64,000 nt of DNA from WVYX01 sp039592335 (GCA_039592335.1 JBDHBX010000018.1:1-64000); one strand, 5' to 3'; counted from the first letter of the stretch, positions 1 to 6,778 are shown. The notes: a model not told the origin generated them from the letters alone. Program-made: numbers and translations.

Positions 1-35
1 CCTAACAGGCGCATGCAGCTGCGGAGGCGTTAGAC
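1..35 (+). repeat. short attC site
   Basis: CCTAAC at 1-6 faces GTTAGAC at 29-35. Between them lies GGCGCATGCAGCTGCGGAGGC, whose CGCA and TGCG can pair. The first base of the left box is probably just outside the window. The gene of cassette 1 starts 7 bases after the right box. Confidence 0.85.
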
Positions 36-41
36 GGCTAC

Positions 42-527
42 ATGAACCTCCTGTCTGAGGGGCGAGCGTTGAGCCGGGCGCACCGCGTTGCGATTGCCGC
101 GGCCGCTGGCCTCGTTGCGGGCACAGTGGTCTTGGGCGTCGGGGGACGACTGCTCATGCGGGCAGTCGCCTACACCGACCCGGCGCCAGCGCGCTTCACG
201 TGGTTGGGTACGCTTGGGGTGCTGGGAGCGGGAGCTGCCTGGGGGACAGTCACGGGGCCGGTCCTTCTCTTGTTCGACATGTTGCGCGCCGGCTGGCAAT
301 GGGCCCGCGGCATCGTGTTTGGCACCGTCGTTCTGGGGTTGGCGGCGCTGGCTGTAGGGTCGATCGTGGGGTTCGGGGGCCCCATTCTGGCACCTCCGGC
401 GTTCATCATTCTGAGTGCCGTCGCGTTCCCGCTGCTGTTCCTTGCACACGGAGTGCTGGTTGACGTACTGGTCAGACGCTGGTTACGCCCAAAGCCACCG
501 GCCCGAAGCTCACCGGCAGCCGTCTAA
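42..527 (+). CDS. cassette 1: four-helix membrane protein
   Basis: This 161-residue hydrophobic protein has about four membrane spans (near residues 16-40, 50-78, 88-112 and 115-145) and a basic C-terminal tail. I do not recognise the family. The ATG lies 7 bases after the attC box, without a strong ribosome binding site, as is common in integron cassettes. The TAA stop is formed inside the left box (GTCTAAC) of the next attC, so the reading frame runs to the very edge of the cassette. A role in the cytoplasmic membrane is all that can be supported. Confidence 0.75.
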   Translation: MNLLSEGRALSRAHRVAIAAAAGLVAGTVVLGVGGRLLMRAVAYTDPAPARFTWLGTLGVLGAGAAWGTVTGPVLLLFDMLRAGWQWARGIVFGTVVLGLAALAVGSIVGFGGPILAPPAFIILSAVAFPLLFLAHGVLVDVLVRRWLRPKPPARSSPAAV

Positions 528-670
528 CACGCGCATGCACCTGCGGAGGCGCAGTACGTTTCCAAAGGAAGTCGTTGCTATAGCGCCTGGGACCATCCAG
601 GTCCGGTCATTGATCACACGGATCGCCTGGCAGGGAGGACACCCGCAGCTGATGCGCACGGTCGTTAGAC
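522..670 (+). repeat. long attC site
   Basis: GTCTAAC (522-528) faces GTTAGAC (664-670). The inner arms GCGCATGCACCTGCGG (about 531-546) and CCGCAGCTGATGCGC (about 643-657) pair imperfectly around a central variable part of roughly 95 bases. At 149 bp it falls in the long attC size class. Confidence 0.93.
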
Positions 671-792
671 GGACCCGGAACCACAACCGCACGCAAAGAG
701 CAGACAACGGAGGGCGTGAGAGGAAGAGTTCGCCGGAGCCAGCGCGTAAACTTGCGCTGGTCAATTAGCCAGGACATCACGGAGATACTGCC

Positions 793-1407
793 GTGGAGAA
801 TGCAAGACTCAGCCGCCAGGGTGGTCTGTTCGCCATGTTGGGCAGCCTGTTATGGGTTGCGTGCTGGACGATTGTTTTTTTCGTTGGAGGTGGGTCTCGT
901 GCTGAGCGGCTTTGGCGGACACTACTGCTGAATCCTGCAATCCTGCTTTTCATGGCGGGCCTGTGGGGGGTGCATGCGCGACAGGCGCCGCGATCAGGCC
1001 GGTTGGGCAAGACCGGCCTGGCAATTTGCCTGCTTGGCACCGCTACGATGCTGCTCGGCAACGTAGTCGAATTCTGGGTATCTGAGCAATTTTACGGAAC
1101 CCAGACGCCGGGCTGGGTAATGATGGGGGTCGGGTTAGTGATGTTGCCGGGGGGGCTGTTCCTCTTGGGTATTGGCACCATCAGGGAGAGAGTATTCACA
1201 GGTTGGAGGCGCGGCGTGCTGTTGGGCTTCGGTGTGATGCTAAGTGCCATCGTGATTCTCCTGGTCACATCCTATCTCTCTCCTATCGCAACTTGGTCGG
1301 CTTCGCGACCTTTGTTGGCCAAGGTATTCCCGTACGCTGCGAGTTACGCTTTCGCGTTCGGCTGGGCCGCGCTTGGATATGCGCTCTGGTCAGAGAAGGC
1401 CGCCTAA
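793..1407 (+). CDS. cassette 2: multi-span membrane protein
   Basis: This 204-residue integral membrane protein has about six predicted spans (near 12-32, 42-60, 73-93, 108-128, 140-160 and 178-200). The GTG start at 793 is preferred because GGAG lies 8 bases upstream; the first 120 bases of the cassette before it are non-coding and could hold a promoter. Its stop TAA is formed by the GCCTAAC box at 1402. The spacing of its helices resembles DUF4386-like or other small unknown membrane families, but I cannot assign one. Its function is unknown. Confidence 0.72.
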   Translation: MENARLSRQGGLFAMLGSLLWVACWTIVFFVGGGSRAERLWRTLLLNPAILLFMAGLWGVHARQAPRSGRLGKTGLAICLLGTATMLLGNVVEFWVSEQFYGTQTPGWVMMGVGLVMLPGGLFLLGIGTIRERVFTGWRRGVLLGFGVMLSAIVILLVTSYLSPIATWSASRPLLAKVFPYAASYAFAFGWAALGYALWSEKAA

Positions 1408-1427
1408 CAGGCGGCAGTGTAGGTTTG
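1402..1427 (+). repeat. half attC site
   Basis: GCCTAAC at 1402-1408 is followed by AGGCGGCAGTGTAGG, and no GTTRRRY partner follows before the next gene. The right half appears to have been lost, which fuses cassettes 2 and 3 into one unit. Confidence 0.65.
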
Positions 1428-1793
1428 ATGCGCGAGATCTTCTTCTACGGTCTTTTCATGGACGACACTCGTCTTCGAGCGTCAGGCCTCAGCCCGGTCG
1501 TGATCGGTCCCGCGGTTCTCGACGGCTACGCACTTGTGATCGAGAGCCGCGCGACACTTGCGGCAGAGATCGGCTCGAGATCGTACGGGGTCGTGATGGC
1601 TCTCTCCAACGAGGAAGCCCAGCTGCTGGAGACCGAGTCGCTTCGCGAGTGCTGGTGCTACAACCTCCCGGAGACTCGCCCACCGACTCCTCCAAACGAA
1701 TCCTATCGCGCAGAGTTGTCGCAGCTCCTCACGCAGTTCGGGTTTCCAGCAGAGTACGTCCGGGAGGTCTCGGGATCGTCGCCTGCCGCCTAA
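1428..1793 (+). CDS. cassette 3: gamma-glutamylcyclotransferase-like protein
   Basis: This 121-residue protein begins with IFFYGLFMDDTRL, close to the YGTLM glycine loop of the AIG2/GGCT fold. It continues with GPAVLDGYAL and SYGVVMALSNEEAQLLE, which match the central beta-barrel and the acidic helix of that fold. Family members release 5-oxoproline from gamma-glutamyl amines or act as small housekeeping cyclotransferases. Here the substrate is unknown, and the loop is altered from T to F, so activity is uncertain. The ATG at 1428 directly follows a half attC, and the stop is inside the next attC. Confidence 0.75.
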   Translation: MREIFFYGLFMDDTRLRASGLSPVVIGPAVLDGYALVIESRATLAAEIGSRSYGVVMALSNEEAQLLETESLRECWCYNLPETRPPTPPNESYRAELSQLLTQFGFPAEYVREVSGSSPAA

Positions 1794-1823
1794 CAGGCGC
1801 ATGCAGCTGCGGAGGCGTTAGGC
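1788..1823 (+). repeat. short attC site
   Basis: GCCTAAC (1788-1794) faces GTTAGGC (1817-1823) in perfect complementarity, with CGCA/TGCG pairing inside. At 36 bp it is very short for an attC; the variable terminal region seen in the long sites is missing. Confidence 0.88.
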
Positions 1824-1862
1824 GGCCCGGATTGAGCGACGTCGCTTCATGGGAGTGCACGA

Positions 1863-2282
1863 ATGGCAACGAGCGCTTTCGACGATAAATCCTCTCCACC
1901 ACAGGTCGACCAACTCGCGACGACGCTCGGCCGTGCAGGTCAGCTGTGGGAGGCTCTCGTGGCAACGTTGGCCTCCCAATACGCACCGCTGAGTGAGACT
2001 TGGAAGTTTGGTGGCCAGCAGTGGGGGTGGACCCTCCAGCTGAAGCAGCGGAAGCGGACAGTGCTGTACCTGACTCCGTGCCGTGGTCACTTCATTGCCG
2101 GATTTGCGCTTGGGGAGAAGGCGGTGAAGGCCGCACATCGAAGTGATCTCCCCTCGTCGGTTCTGACCGCCATCGACGGAGCCAAGAAGTACGCCGAGGG
2201 TCGGGCGGTCCGCGTCGAGGTGCGAAGGAAGAACGATGTCACCGTCGTGGAGAAGCTGGCGGCGGCCAAGATGGCGAACTAG
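1863..2282 (+). CDS. cassette 4: DUF3788 family protein
   Basis: This 139-residue soluble protein shows the DUF3788 pattern. A WKFGGQQWGWTLQLK segment near residues 47-61 is followed by RTVLYLTPCRGHFIAGFALG near 65-84, an LPSSV/A-type region and a C-terminal helix. The molecular function of the family is not established; members are common in integron cassettes and in stress-linked contexts. The ATG is at the start of a clear coding frame about 40 bases after attC. The stop lies 17 bases before the next attC. Confidence 0.8.
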   Translation: MATSAFDDKSSPPQVDQLATTLGRAGQLWEALVATLASQYAPLSETWKFGGQQWGWTLQLKQRKRTVLYLTPCRGHFIAGFALGEKAVKAAHRSDLPSSVLTAIDGAKKYAEGRAVRVEVRRKNDVTVVEKLAAAKMAN

Positions 2283-2298
2283 GCGGCCCTGTCGGGCC

Positions 2299-2334
2299 AC
2301 CTAACAGACGCATGCAGCTGCGGAGGCGCTAGGC
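2299..2334 (+). repeat. short attC site with variant right box
   Basis: ACCTAAC (2299-2305) faces GCTAGGC (2328-2334), around the same ACGCATGCAGCTGCGGAGGC core as at 1788. The right box departs from GTTRRRY at the second base (C for T). The cleavage triplet is therefore altered, which may reduce recombination here and hold the following cassette in place. Confidence 0.8.
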
Positions 2335-2356
2335 GGCAGCCGGAGGTGAGGAGCTT

Positions 2357-2641
2357 ATGCTACCAAAGGAGCAGCGGAAGACCTTTGATGCCTTCTACGA
2401 GTCGGCCCGACACAACAAGATCTTGGAGCCGAAGACCACACTGATGCTCCACATAGCCACGGCCATGGCGATCGGCTGTTACCCCTGACTGGAGCACTAC
2501 CTTGGCGTGGCCGAGGACGAAGGTCTATCCAGTCAGGAGATCGGTGCTGTGCAAGCTGTCGTCATGGCAGTTTCGGCTGGTAGGGTCCAGCCGCAGTTCC
2601 GTGAGGTTCGCGAGAGACACCTCGGGCAGCATGAGGGATAG
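2357..2641 (+). CDS. cassette 5: AhpD-like selenoprotein (UGA at codon 44)
   Basis: Read through UGA at 2486-2488, this frame gives a 94-residue carboxymuconolactone decarboxylase/AhpD-fold protein. PKTTLMLHIATAMAIGC leads into C41-Y-P-U44-L-E-H47, then an acidic helix and SSQEIGAVQAVVMAVSAG. The family motif is C-x-x-C-x-x-H, used in thiol-based peroxide or alkylhydroperoxide reduction, so selenocysteine replaces the second Cys. The sequence after the UGA keeps full family similarity to the TAG stop, which argues against a dead gene. A strong GGAGGTGAGGAG ribosome site precedes the ATG at 2357. AhpD-like selenoproteins with CxxU or UxxC are known from selenoproteome surveys. A Cys-to-stop nonsense mutation is the alternative. 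Confidence 0.85.
2486..2535 (+). promoter_or_regulatory. candidate bacterial SECIS hairpin
   Basis: The UGA itself opens a perfect 8-bp lower stem, TGACTGGA (2486-2493) with TCCAGTCA (2528-2535). An upper stem CCTTGGC (2500-2506) pairs with GCCGAGG (2510-2516), one pair being a U-G wobble. The three-base loop GUG lies 19-21 nt after the UGA. The distance and the G at the start of the loop fit the bacterial SECIS model recognised by SelB. Confidence 0.78.
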
Positions 2642-2655
2642 GTACAGGGGCTGGC

Positions 2656-2690
2656 GTCTAACAGGCGCATGCACCTGCGGAGGCGGCGAA
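2656..2690 (+). repeat. half attC site
   Basis: GTCTAAC (2656-2662) is followed by AGGCGCATGCACCTGCGGAGGC, the left arm of the long attC class. The right arm and GTTRRRY box are absent, and the next gene begins about 20 bases later. Confidence 0.75.
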
Positions 2691-2712
2691 TCGAGGGCAT
2701 GAGAGGTAGCGC

Positions 2713-3537
2713 TTGAAGACGTCCAAGACCGTTCGGCAACGGACGTACGGCTCTGTCTTAGACGCCTTCCGCAGGCTGGGCCGAGCACCGACGCCAGCTG
2801 AGCTTGCGCGGGAGCTTCAGGTCGCCGAGGCCGTCATCGTAGACAACCTGCGGGACCTTGAGGCTGGTGGGGCACTGAGGCTCGATTCCGGGCGCGCCAC
2901 CATTCTGGATGCCTATCCGTATTCAGCGGCTCCGACGAGACACACCGTCCGGCTTCCGGACGGACCACCGCTCCACTGCATGTGTGCGATTGACGTGTTC
3001 TATGTGCCGTTCCTGACGCACTCGGAGGCAAGTATCAAATCTCGCTGTCACTACTGTGATGCCGCCATCCACATTCGCGTCAACAACGGGGTGATTGGGG
3101 AGGTTGACCCATCAGGGACTGTGATCTGGCATAGTGCTGCGGCATACGACTGCCCGCTGACGAACTTCTTCTGCAGTAGCGGGCACCTAGAGTTATGGCA
3201 TGGAGGTGTTCCGACAGAGCCAGGCCAACAGATTGATCTTGTGACGGCCTTAGAGCGAGGTAGGATTGCGGCCGCTCGCATACACGCTGAACTGGCGGAT
3301 CCGCAGACAACCGACAGCCGGGCAGTTACAACAGAGAGCACGATCACATGTCCCGGTTGTGGCATGCGGAAGAAGGAGATCATGCCACTGGATGCCTGTG
3401 TCTTCTTCTACGAGTGCGACGGATGTGGAGCTCTCTTGAAGCCACAACCTGATGACTGTTGTGTGTTCTGTTCCTACGGGTCGATGCCGTGCCCACCAGT
3501 GCAGAGGCGGCGCGCGGGGGCTGAGAACGCGGGATAG
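2713..3537 (+). CDS. cassette 6: MerB-like organomercurial lyase fused to a GDCCVxC-type domain
   Basis: This 274-residue protein has an N-terminal winged-helix-like region (about 1-65) and a MerB core (about 75-185). The core has C91 and D94 in CAIDVFYVPF and C147 in YDCPLTNFF, matching the Cys-Asp-Cys triad that cleaves carbon-mercury bonds. Residues 210-264 form a Cys-rich domain with CPGC, CDGC and DDCCVFCSYG, the pattern of GDCCVxC (seleno)proteins; here the last position is Cys (C253), not Sec, and the first Gly is Asp. A TTG start at 2713 after AGAGG is used because the nearby ATG is out of frame. It likely detoxifies or binds organomercury in the cytosol. No other mer gene is in the window. 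Confidence 0.85.
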   Translation: MKTSKTVRQRTYGSVLDAFRRLGRAPTPAELARELQVAEAVIVDNLRDLEAGGALRLDSGRATILDAYPYSAAPTRHTVRLPDGPPLHCMCAIDVFYVPFLTHSEASIKSRCHYCDAAIHIRVNNGVIGEVDPSGTVIWHSAAAYDCPLTNFFCSSGHLELWHGGVPTEPGQQIDLVTALERGRIAAARIHAELADPQTTDSRAVTTESTITCPGCGMRKKEIMPLDACVFFYECDGCGALLKPQPDDCCVFCSYGSMPCPPVQRRRAGAENAG

Positions 3538-3542
3538 TCGCC

Positions 3543-3763
3543 ACCTAACACGATGCGAATTCACATCGGGGTGATGTGAATTGACGCAGGGTCGCGTCAC
3601 CGTGCAGACGGTCGATGTAGATTGACAAACACCCGCTGTAAATGGCCGGTGCGGGCTCGCAACCGCCTGTCACGCAATGACTTAGACTGACGTGGCTCAT
3701 GTACCGTGGCTGACGGGATCACCTGATCCGTCGGTCTGCTAACTCGCCCAGTGACGGGTCGCG
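3543..3763 (+). other. half attC plus ORF-less cassette 7
   Basis: ACCTAAC (3543-3549) is followed by a perfect 10-bp hairpin, AATTCACATC/GATGTGAATT (about 3557-3581), with loop GGGGT. No right-hand GTTRRRY box follows. From there to the next attC at 3764 I find no convincing gene on either strand. The segment may be a decayed cassette, or one that carries a promoter or small RNA. It contains a small palindrome, GGATCACCTGATCC, near 3717. Confidence 0.55.
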
Positions 3764-3910
3764 GTCTAACCCGCGCATGCACCTGCGGAGGCGCGGACCG
3801 TTGCATGAGGAAGTCGTTGATTTGTGTGCAGATAGACACCTAAGAACGATCGACTGGCGGCATCGCTGGTGGGTGATCACGCCCGCAGCTGATGCGCAGA
3901 GTCGTTAGGT
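3764..3910 (+). repeat. long attC site
   Basis: GTCTAAC (3764-3770) faces GTTAGGT (3904-3910). The arms CGCGCATGCACCTGCGG and CCCGCAGCTGATGCGC pair as in the other long sites. Its length is 147 bp. Confidence 0.92.
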
Positions 3911-3996
3911 GGTGTGGATCCCAGCGATATTGGAGTGCAACGGTCGTTCTGGGAAGCATCAGCCCGAGACGACTTGACTATGCTTTGGAGGAAACC

Positions 3997-5412
3997 ATGC
4001 GGCTTCCAAGACCAGGTGGCACTGGGACGATTTTTCTGTTCCTCCTGAGCAATTTCATTGTTTCTACCGTCGACGCTCAGGGTTCCGGCGAACAGTCGCC
4101 ACGGCTGGAGGTCTCTCCCCAAAGAGCGTTGCACGAAGAGCCGGTGAGCATCAGGGTGTTCGGGCTTCAACCAGGCGAAGAAATCACCTTGCTCGCCAAT
4201 ATGGCCAATTACGGCAATGCAGAGTGGCAATCGTCCGCGACATTTCATGCAGATTCGGATGGCATCGTGGATCTGGCCGCGCAGGCGCCGGTTGCCGGCT
4301 CTTATCACGACGTCGATGCTATGGGTCTTTTCTGGTCGATGGAACGCCTGGAGCAATCGTCACCCGAGGAACCTGATCGATCCAAGCCGCCCCAATTCAG
4401 CGGTGTCGTGCAACCGGGCGAGCCGGTCTTGGTCACGGTGACGCTCAGGGCGCAGGGGCGCCCCGAAGTGACTCGTACGGTGGAACGTCTGTTCGCCGAC
4501 CGCGATGTAGAGCGTCGGACCGTGCTTGAAGACGGCGTAGTCGGTACGCTGTTTGTGCCGCCTGGGTCCGAGCCACGGGGCGCTTTGATAGTTCCACATG
4601 GTGGCGTGGGGTGCATGCCACCTGAGCAATTGGCTGCTTCACTTGCGGCATACGGTTTTGTTACGCTCGCCCTGCAGTATTGCGGCGCCGAGGGTCTGCC
4701 GAAGGACTTCTCGTCCGAGATCCCGCTGGAGTACTTCGAAGGGGTGATCCGGTGGCTTGGGCAGCAGGCGGAAGTCTCGGGAGATCGAATTGGCATTGTC
4801 GGAATGTCCACGGGTGGTGTCGTCGCGCTTCAAGTCGCCGCGCACTTGTCGGACATCGTGGCAGTCGTGGCGATCAAGAGCAGCGGCCTCAACAGTTTCA
4901 ATTTCACCTATCGCGGTGCCCCTGTGCCCCGTCTCCCCGAACTGCCGCTCACTCCGACGCTGCGCGACGACCTGATGTATCAGCAGCCGGCCGGGTGCAA
5001 ACCCGGCGGGGACTCTGATGAATGGTCCTGCTTTGACCGGGCCTCACTCTTCCTGTATCGCCTCGCATTCAACGCCCTCATAAGGCGAGATGGGCTCGGC
5101 GACGCCGTGATCCCCGTGGAGCGCATCAACGGACCGGTCCTCCTAATATCGGGAATAGGTGATTTGGCGCTTCCGGCCACGCTGTTGTCAGAGATTGCCT
5201 ACAAGAGGCTCGAAGCGAGTCAGTTCGCATATCCCTACGAACACATCGCCCTTCCCGGTGCAGGCCATCGACTTGGTGTGCCAAACCTCCCAAGAACGGT
5301 TGACAAGATCGGCTCTCTGCTGCTGGGCGGCAACGCGAAAGATGCGGCCGCGGCCAACCTGGAGTTTTGGCCGCGCATGATACGGTTTCTGCAAACCCAT
5401 CTTGGGACATGA
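3997..5412 (+). CDS. cassette 8: secreted BAAT/dienelactone-hydrolase-like esterase
   Basis: This 471-residue protein has a signal peptide (about 1-27, ending near VDAQ). An N-terminal beta domain (about 35-165) resembles the acyl-CoA thioesterase/BAAT N domain, and a C-terminal alpha/beta hydrolase domain follows. The nucleophile elbow is G-M-S271-T-G-G, and the likely catalytic His is H424 in GAGHRLG. The family hydrolyses or transfers acyl thioesters; with an export signal, an envelope esterase is more likely here than a cytosolic CoA enzyme. The ATG at 3997 follows TTGGAGGAAACC, a good ribosome site; an upstream in-frame ATG inside the attC is rejected. At nearly 1.6 kb the cassette is unusually large. 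Confidence 0.82.
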   Translation: MRLPRPGGTGTIFLFLLSNFIVSTVDAQGSGEQSPRLEVSPQRALHEEPVSIRVFGLQPGEEITLLANMANYGNAEWQSSATFHADSDGIVDLAAQAPVAGSYHDVDAMGLFWSMERLEQSSPEEPDRSKPPQFSGVVQPGEPVLVTVTLRAQGRPEVTRTVERLFADRDVERRTVLEDGVVGTLFVPPGSEPRGALIVPHGGVGCMPPEQLAASLAAYGFVTLALQYCGAEGLPKDFSSEIPLEYFEGVIRWLGQQAEVSGDRIGIVGMSTGGVVALQVAAHLSDIVAVVAIKSSGLNSFNFTYRGAPVPRLPELPLTPTLRDDLMYQQPAGCKPGGDSDEWSCFDRASLFLYRLAFNALIRRDGLGDAVIPVERINGPVLLISGIGDLALPATLLSEIAYKRLEASQFAYPYEHIALPGAGHRLGVPNLPRTVDKIGSLLLGGNAKDAAAANLEFWPRMIRFLQTHLGT

Positions 5413-5496
5413 TATCCATAGAGGTGACCTGATCCCCAGCTTCCCCTCACCAGCAACTAAGCTGGACTCCGTCGAAGCGGATCATCGGGACACGCC

Positions 5497-5546
5497 ACCT
5501 AACAGGCAAGTGGACTTGTCGAGCACGGCACCTAGAACCGTTAGGC
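5497..5546 (+). repeat. divergent attC site, 50 bp
   Basis: ACCTAAC (5497-5503) faces GTTAGGC (5540-5546). The inner sequence, with CAAGTGGACTTG, is unrelated to the GCGCATGCA core of the other sites, so this cassette was probably acquired from a different attC family. Confidence 0.78.
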
Positions 5547-5572
5547 GGCCGAGGCACATGAAGGTGTAGAGA

Positions 5573-5956
5573 ATGGACCATGACCAGCAACGCGGCGTTG
5601 TCGACCGGTACCTTGCCGCATACAACGCATTTGACATCGACGCCATGATGGCGACGATCCATCCGGACATTGAGTTCAGGAATGTCTCTGGTAGCGTCGT
5701 CAATGCCACAGCATCGGGCGAAGGGGAGTTTCGCCAGTTGGCCGAGCAAACGAAGGGACTGTTTTCATCGCGGAATCAAACGCTAAGGAGCTTCGCGTCT
5801 GGCGGAGGGATCGCGATGATTGAGGTTACATACGAGGCAGTGCTTGCTGCGGACCTGCCGAACGGCATGAAGGCAGGGGAAACGCTTCGGCTCGAGGGAC
5901 GCTCCGAGTTTGTCTTTCGCGATGGGAAGATTTGCCAACTTACCGACTACAGCTGA
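5573..5956 (+). CDS. cassette 9: NTF2/SnoaL-like protein
   Basis: This 127-residue protein has a typical nuclear-transport-factor-2 fold signature. VVDRYLAAYNAFDIDAMMAT at the N-terminus is followed by the IHPDIEFRN strand, a central helix and a C-terminal strand pair with LEGRSEFVFRDGKICQLTDYS. Such proteins form a cone-shaped pocket and act as isomerases, cyclases or binding proteins; the substrate cannot be inferred. The ATG at 5573 lies 26 bases after the attC box. The cassette has a different attC from its neighbours, hinting at a separate origin. Confidence 0.82.
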   Translation: MDHDQQRGVVDRYLAAYNAFDIDAMMATIHPDIEFRNVSGSVVNATASGEGEFRQLAEQTKGLFSSRNQTLRSFASGGGIAMIEVTYEAVLAADLPNGMKAGETLRLEGRSEFVFRDGKICQLTDYS

Positions 5957-5972
5957 GGGTGGGGCGCAGGCC

Positions 5973-6120
5973 ACCTAACAGGCGCATGCACCTGCGGAGG
6001 CGCGGTACGCTTGATAAGGAAGTCGACTGATATCACCGCAAGGAAGGTCTCACGGTACGCTCAGCTGACGGTGACCATGGCCGGTGTGTCGCCCGCAGCT
6101 GATGCACAGGGTCGTTAGAC
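5973..6120 (+). repeat. long attC site
   Basis: ACCTAAC (5973-5979) faces GTTAGAC (6114-6120). The arms GGCGCATGCACCTGCGG and CCCGCAGCTGATGCACA pair. Its length is 148 bp, with an arrangement nearly identical to the sites at 522 and 3764. Confidence 0.92.
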
Positions 6121-6135
6121 AGCGTGAGGTGAGTT

Positions 6136-6630
6136 ATGGTGCATCAACTTAGGTTCCTGCTGGCTGGCGCGGCTGTCTTGACGTTCGCTTTCGGATGCGC
6201 CGCTGACCCCGAAGGAACTTTGGAACGTAACAAAGCATTGGTACGTCGTGCCTTTGAGGAAGTGTGGAATCAGGGAGATCTTGACGCTGTCGATCAGCTG
6301 TTCTCGGCTGACTTCGTCCGGCATTTCCCGATCGGCTCTGGCACGCGTGGCTTAGCGGCGTTTCGAGCTCGGGCTCAGGATCATCGAAGCGCGTTTCCAG
6401 ATTGGTCAGAGCAGATAGAGCTGATGGTTGCCGAGGGCGATTTGGTCGCAGTGTATTTCTCGTCAGCGGGGACCAACGTCGGCAGCTTCCTAGGCAACCC
6501 ACCCACCGGCCAACAGATCAACATAACTGAGATGACAATCTTTCGAATTGCCGATGACAAGATCGCAGAGCAATGGCTCATTCCAGATCTTGTGAGTCTC
6601 AACCGGCAGCTCGGCCTGATACCGGAGTAA
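6136..6630 (+). CDS. cassette 10: lipoprotein with ester-cyclase (SnoaL) fold
   Basis: This 164-residue protein opens with a short hydrophobic signal ending FAFGC, a plausible lipobox, so it is probably an envelope lipoprotein. The rest is a SnoaL-like polyketide/ester cyclase domain: ALVRRAFEEVWNQGDLDAVDQLF, then DFVRHFP, then GLAAFRARAQDHRSAFPDW and TGQQINITEMTIFRI. Cytosolic members catalyse aldol cyclisation; an exported one probably binds or modifies small organics. The ATG at 6136 lies 15 bases after attC, with GAGGTGAG upstream as ribosome site. Confidence 0.82.
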   Translation: MVHQLRFLLAGAAVLTFAFGCAADPEGTLERNKALVRRAFEEVWNQGDLDAVDQLFSADFVRHFPIGSGTRGLAAFRARAQDHRSAFPDWSEQIELMVAEGDLVAVYFSSAGTNVGSFLGNPPTGQQINITEMTIFRIADDKIAEQWLIPDLVSLNRQLGLIPE

Positions 6631-6661
6631 GCAGTCTGCCGAACTGGAGGTTGGCCACGCT

Positions 6662-6688
6662 GCCTAACAAGCCAATACACCTGCGGGC
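6662..6688 (+). repeat. terminal half attC site
   Basis: GCCTAAC (6662-6668) is followed by an ACACCTGCGG remnant of the attC left arm and then directly by chromosomal gene fragments. It marks the right end of the cassette array. Confidence 0.7.
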
Positions 6689-6770
6689 GCCCACGCTACG
6701 AGAGGTGATCGAGCTCGCTCGGGGGCGAGTGGGTATCTATCCAGAGACGAAGGCTCCCGGGACGTACTCG
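6689..6770 (+). pseudogene. glycerophosphodiester phosphodiesterase fragment
   Basis: The frame here reads PTLREVIELARGRVGIYPETK, a core piece of the GDPD TIM barrel (family pattern PTLEEVL...YPETK, with a metal-ligand Glu). Both ends of the gene are missing. It abuts the last attC half site, so the cassette array or a deletion cut through an ancestral chromosomal GDPD gene. Confidence 0.6.
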
Positions 6771-6778
6771 GCGCGGGC

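Larger units (their letters stand above)
1..6668 (+). other. integron gene-cassette array (no integrase in window)
   Basis: Eleven complete or half attC sites lie at 1-35, 522-670, 1402, 1788-1823, 2299-2334, 2656, 3543, 3764-3910, 5497-5546, 5973-6120 and 6662. They divide this stretch into ten cassettes. Nine have one rightward gene each, starting shortly after a right-hand GTTRRRY box or a half site; one has no clear gene. The sites share a recurring core, GCGCATGCA/CCTGCGGAGGC, as expected for a chromosomal array with its own attC family. No tyrosine recombinase gene is visible, so this is either the distal part of an integron continuing to the left or a cluster of attC sites lacking an integrase. 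Confidence 0.9.

Noticed and set aside
1..6668. Repeated GCGCATGCA...CTGCGGAGGC blocks as a possible CRISPR array
   Set aside because: Spacing is hundreds of bases with genes between, and the blocks have facing recombination boxes. They are attC sites.
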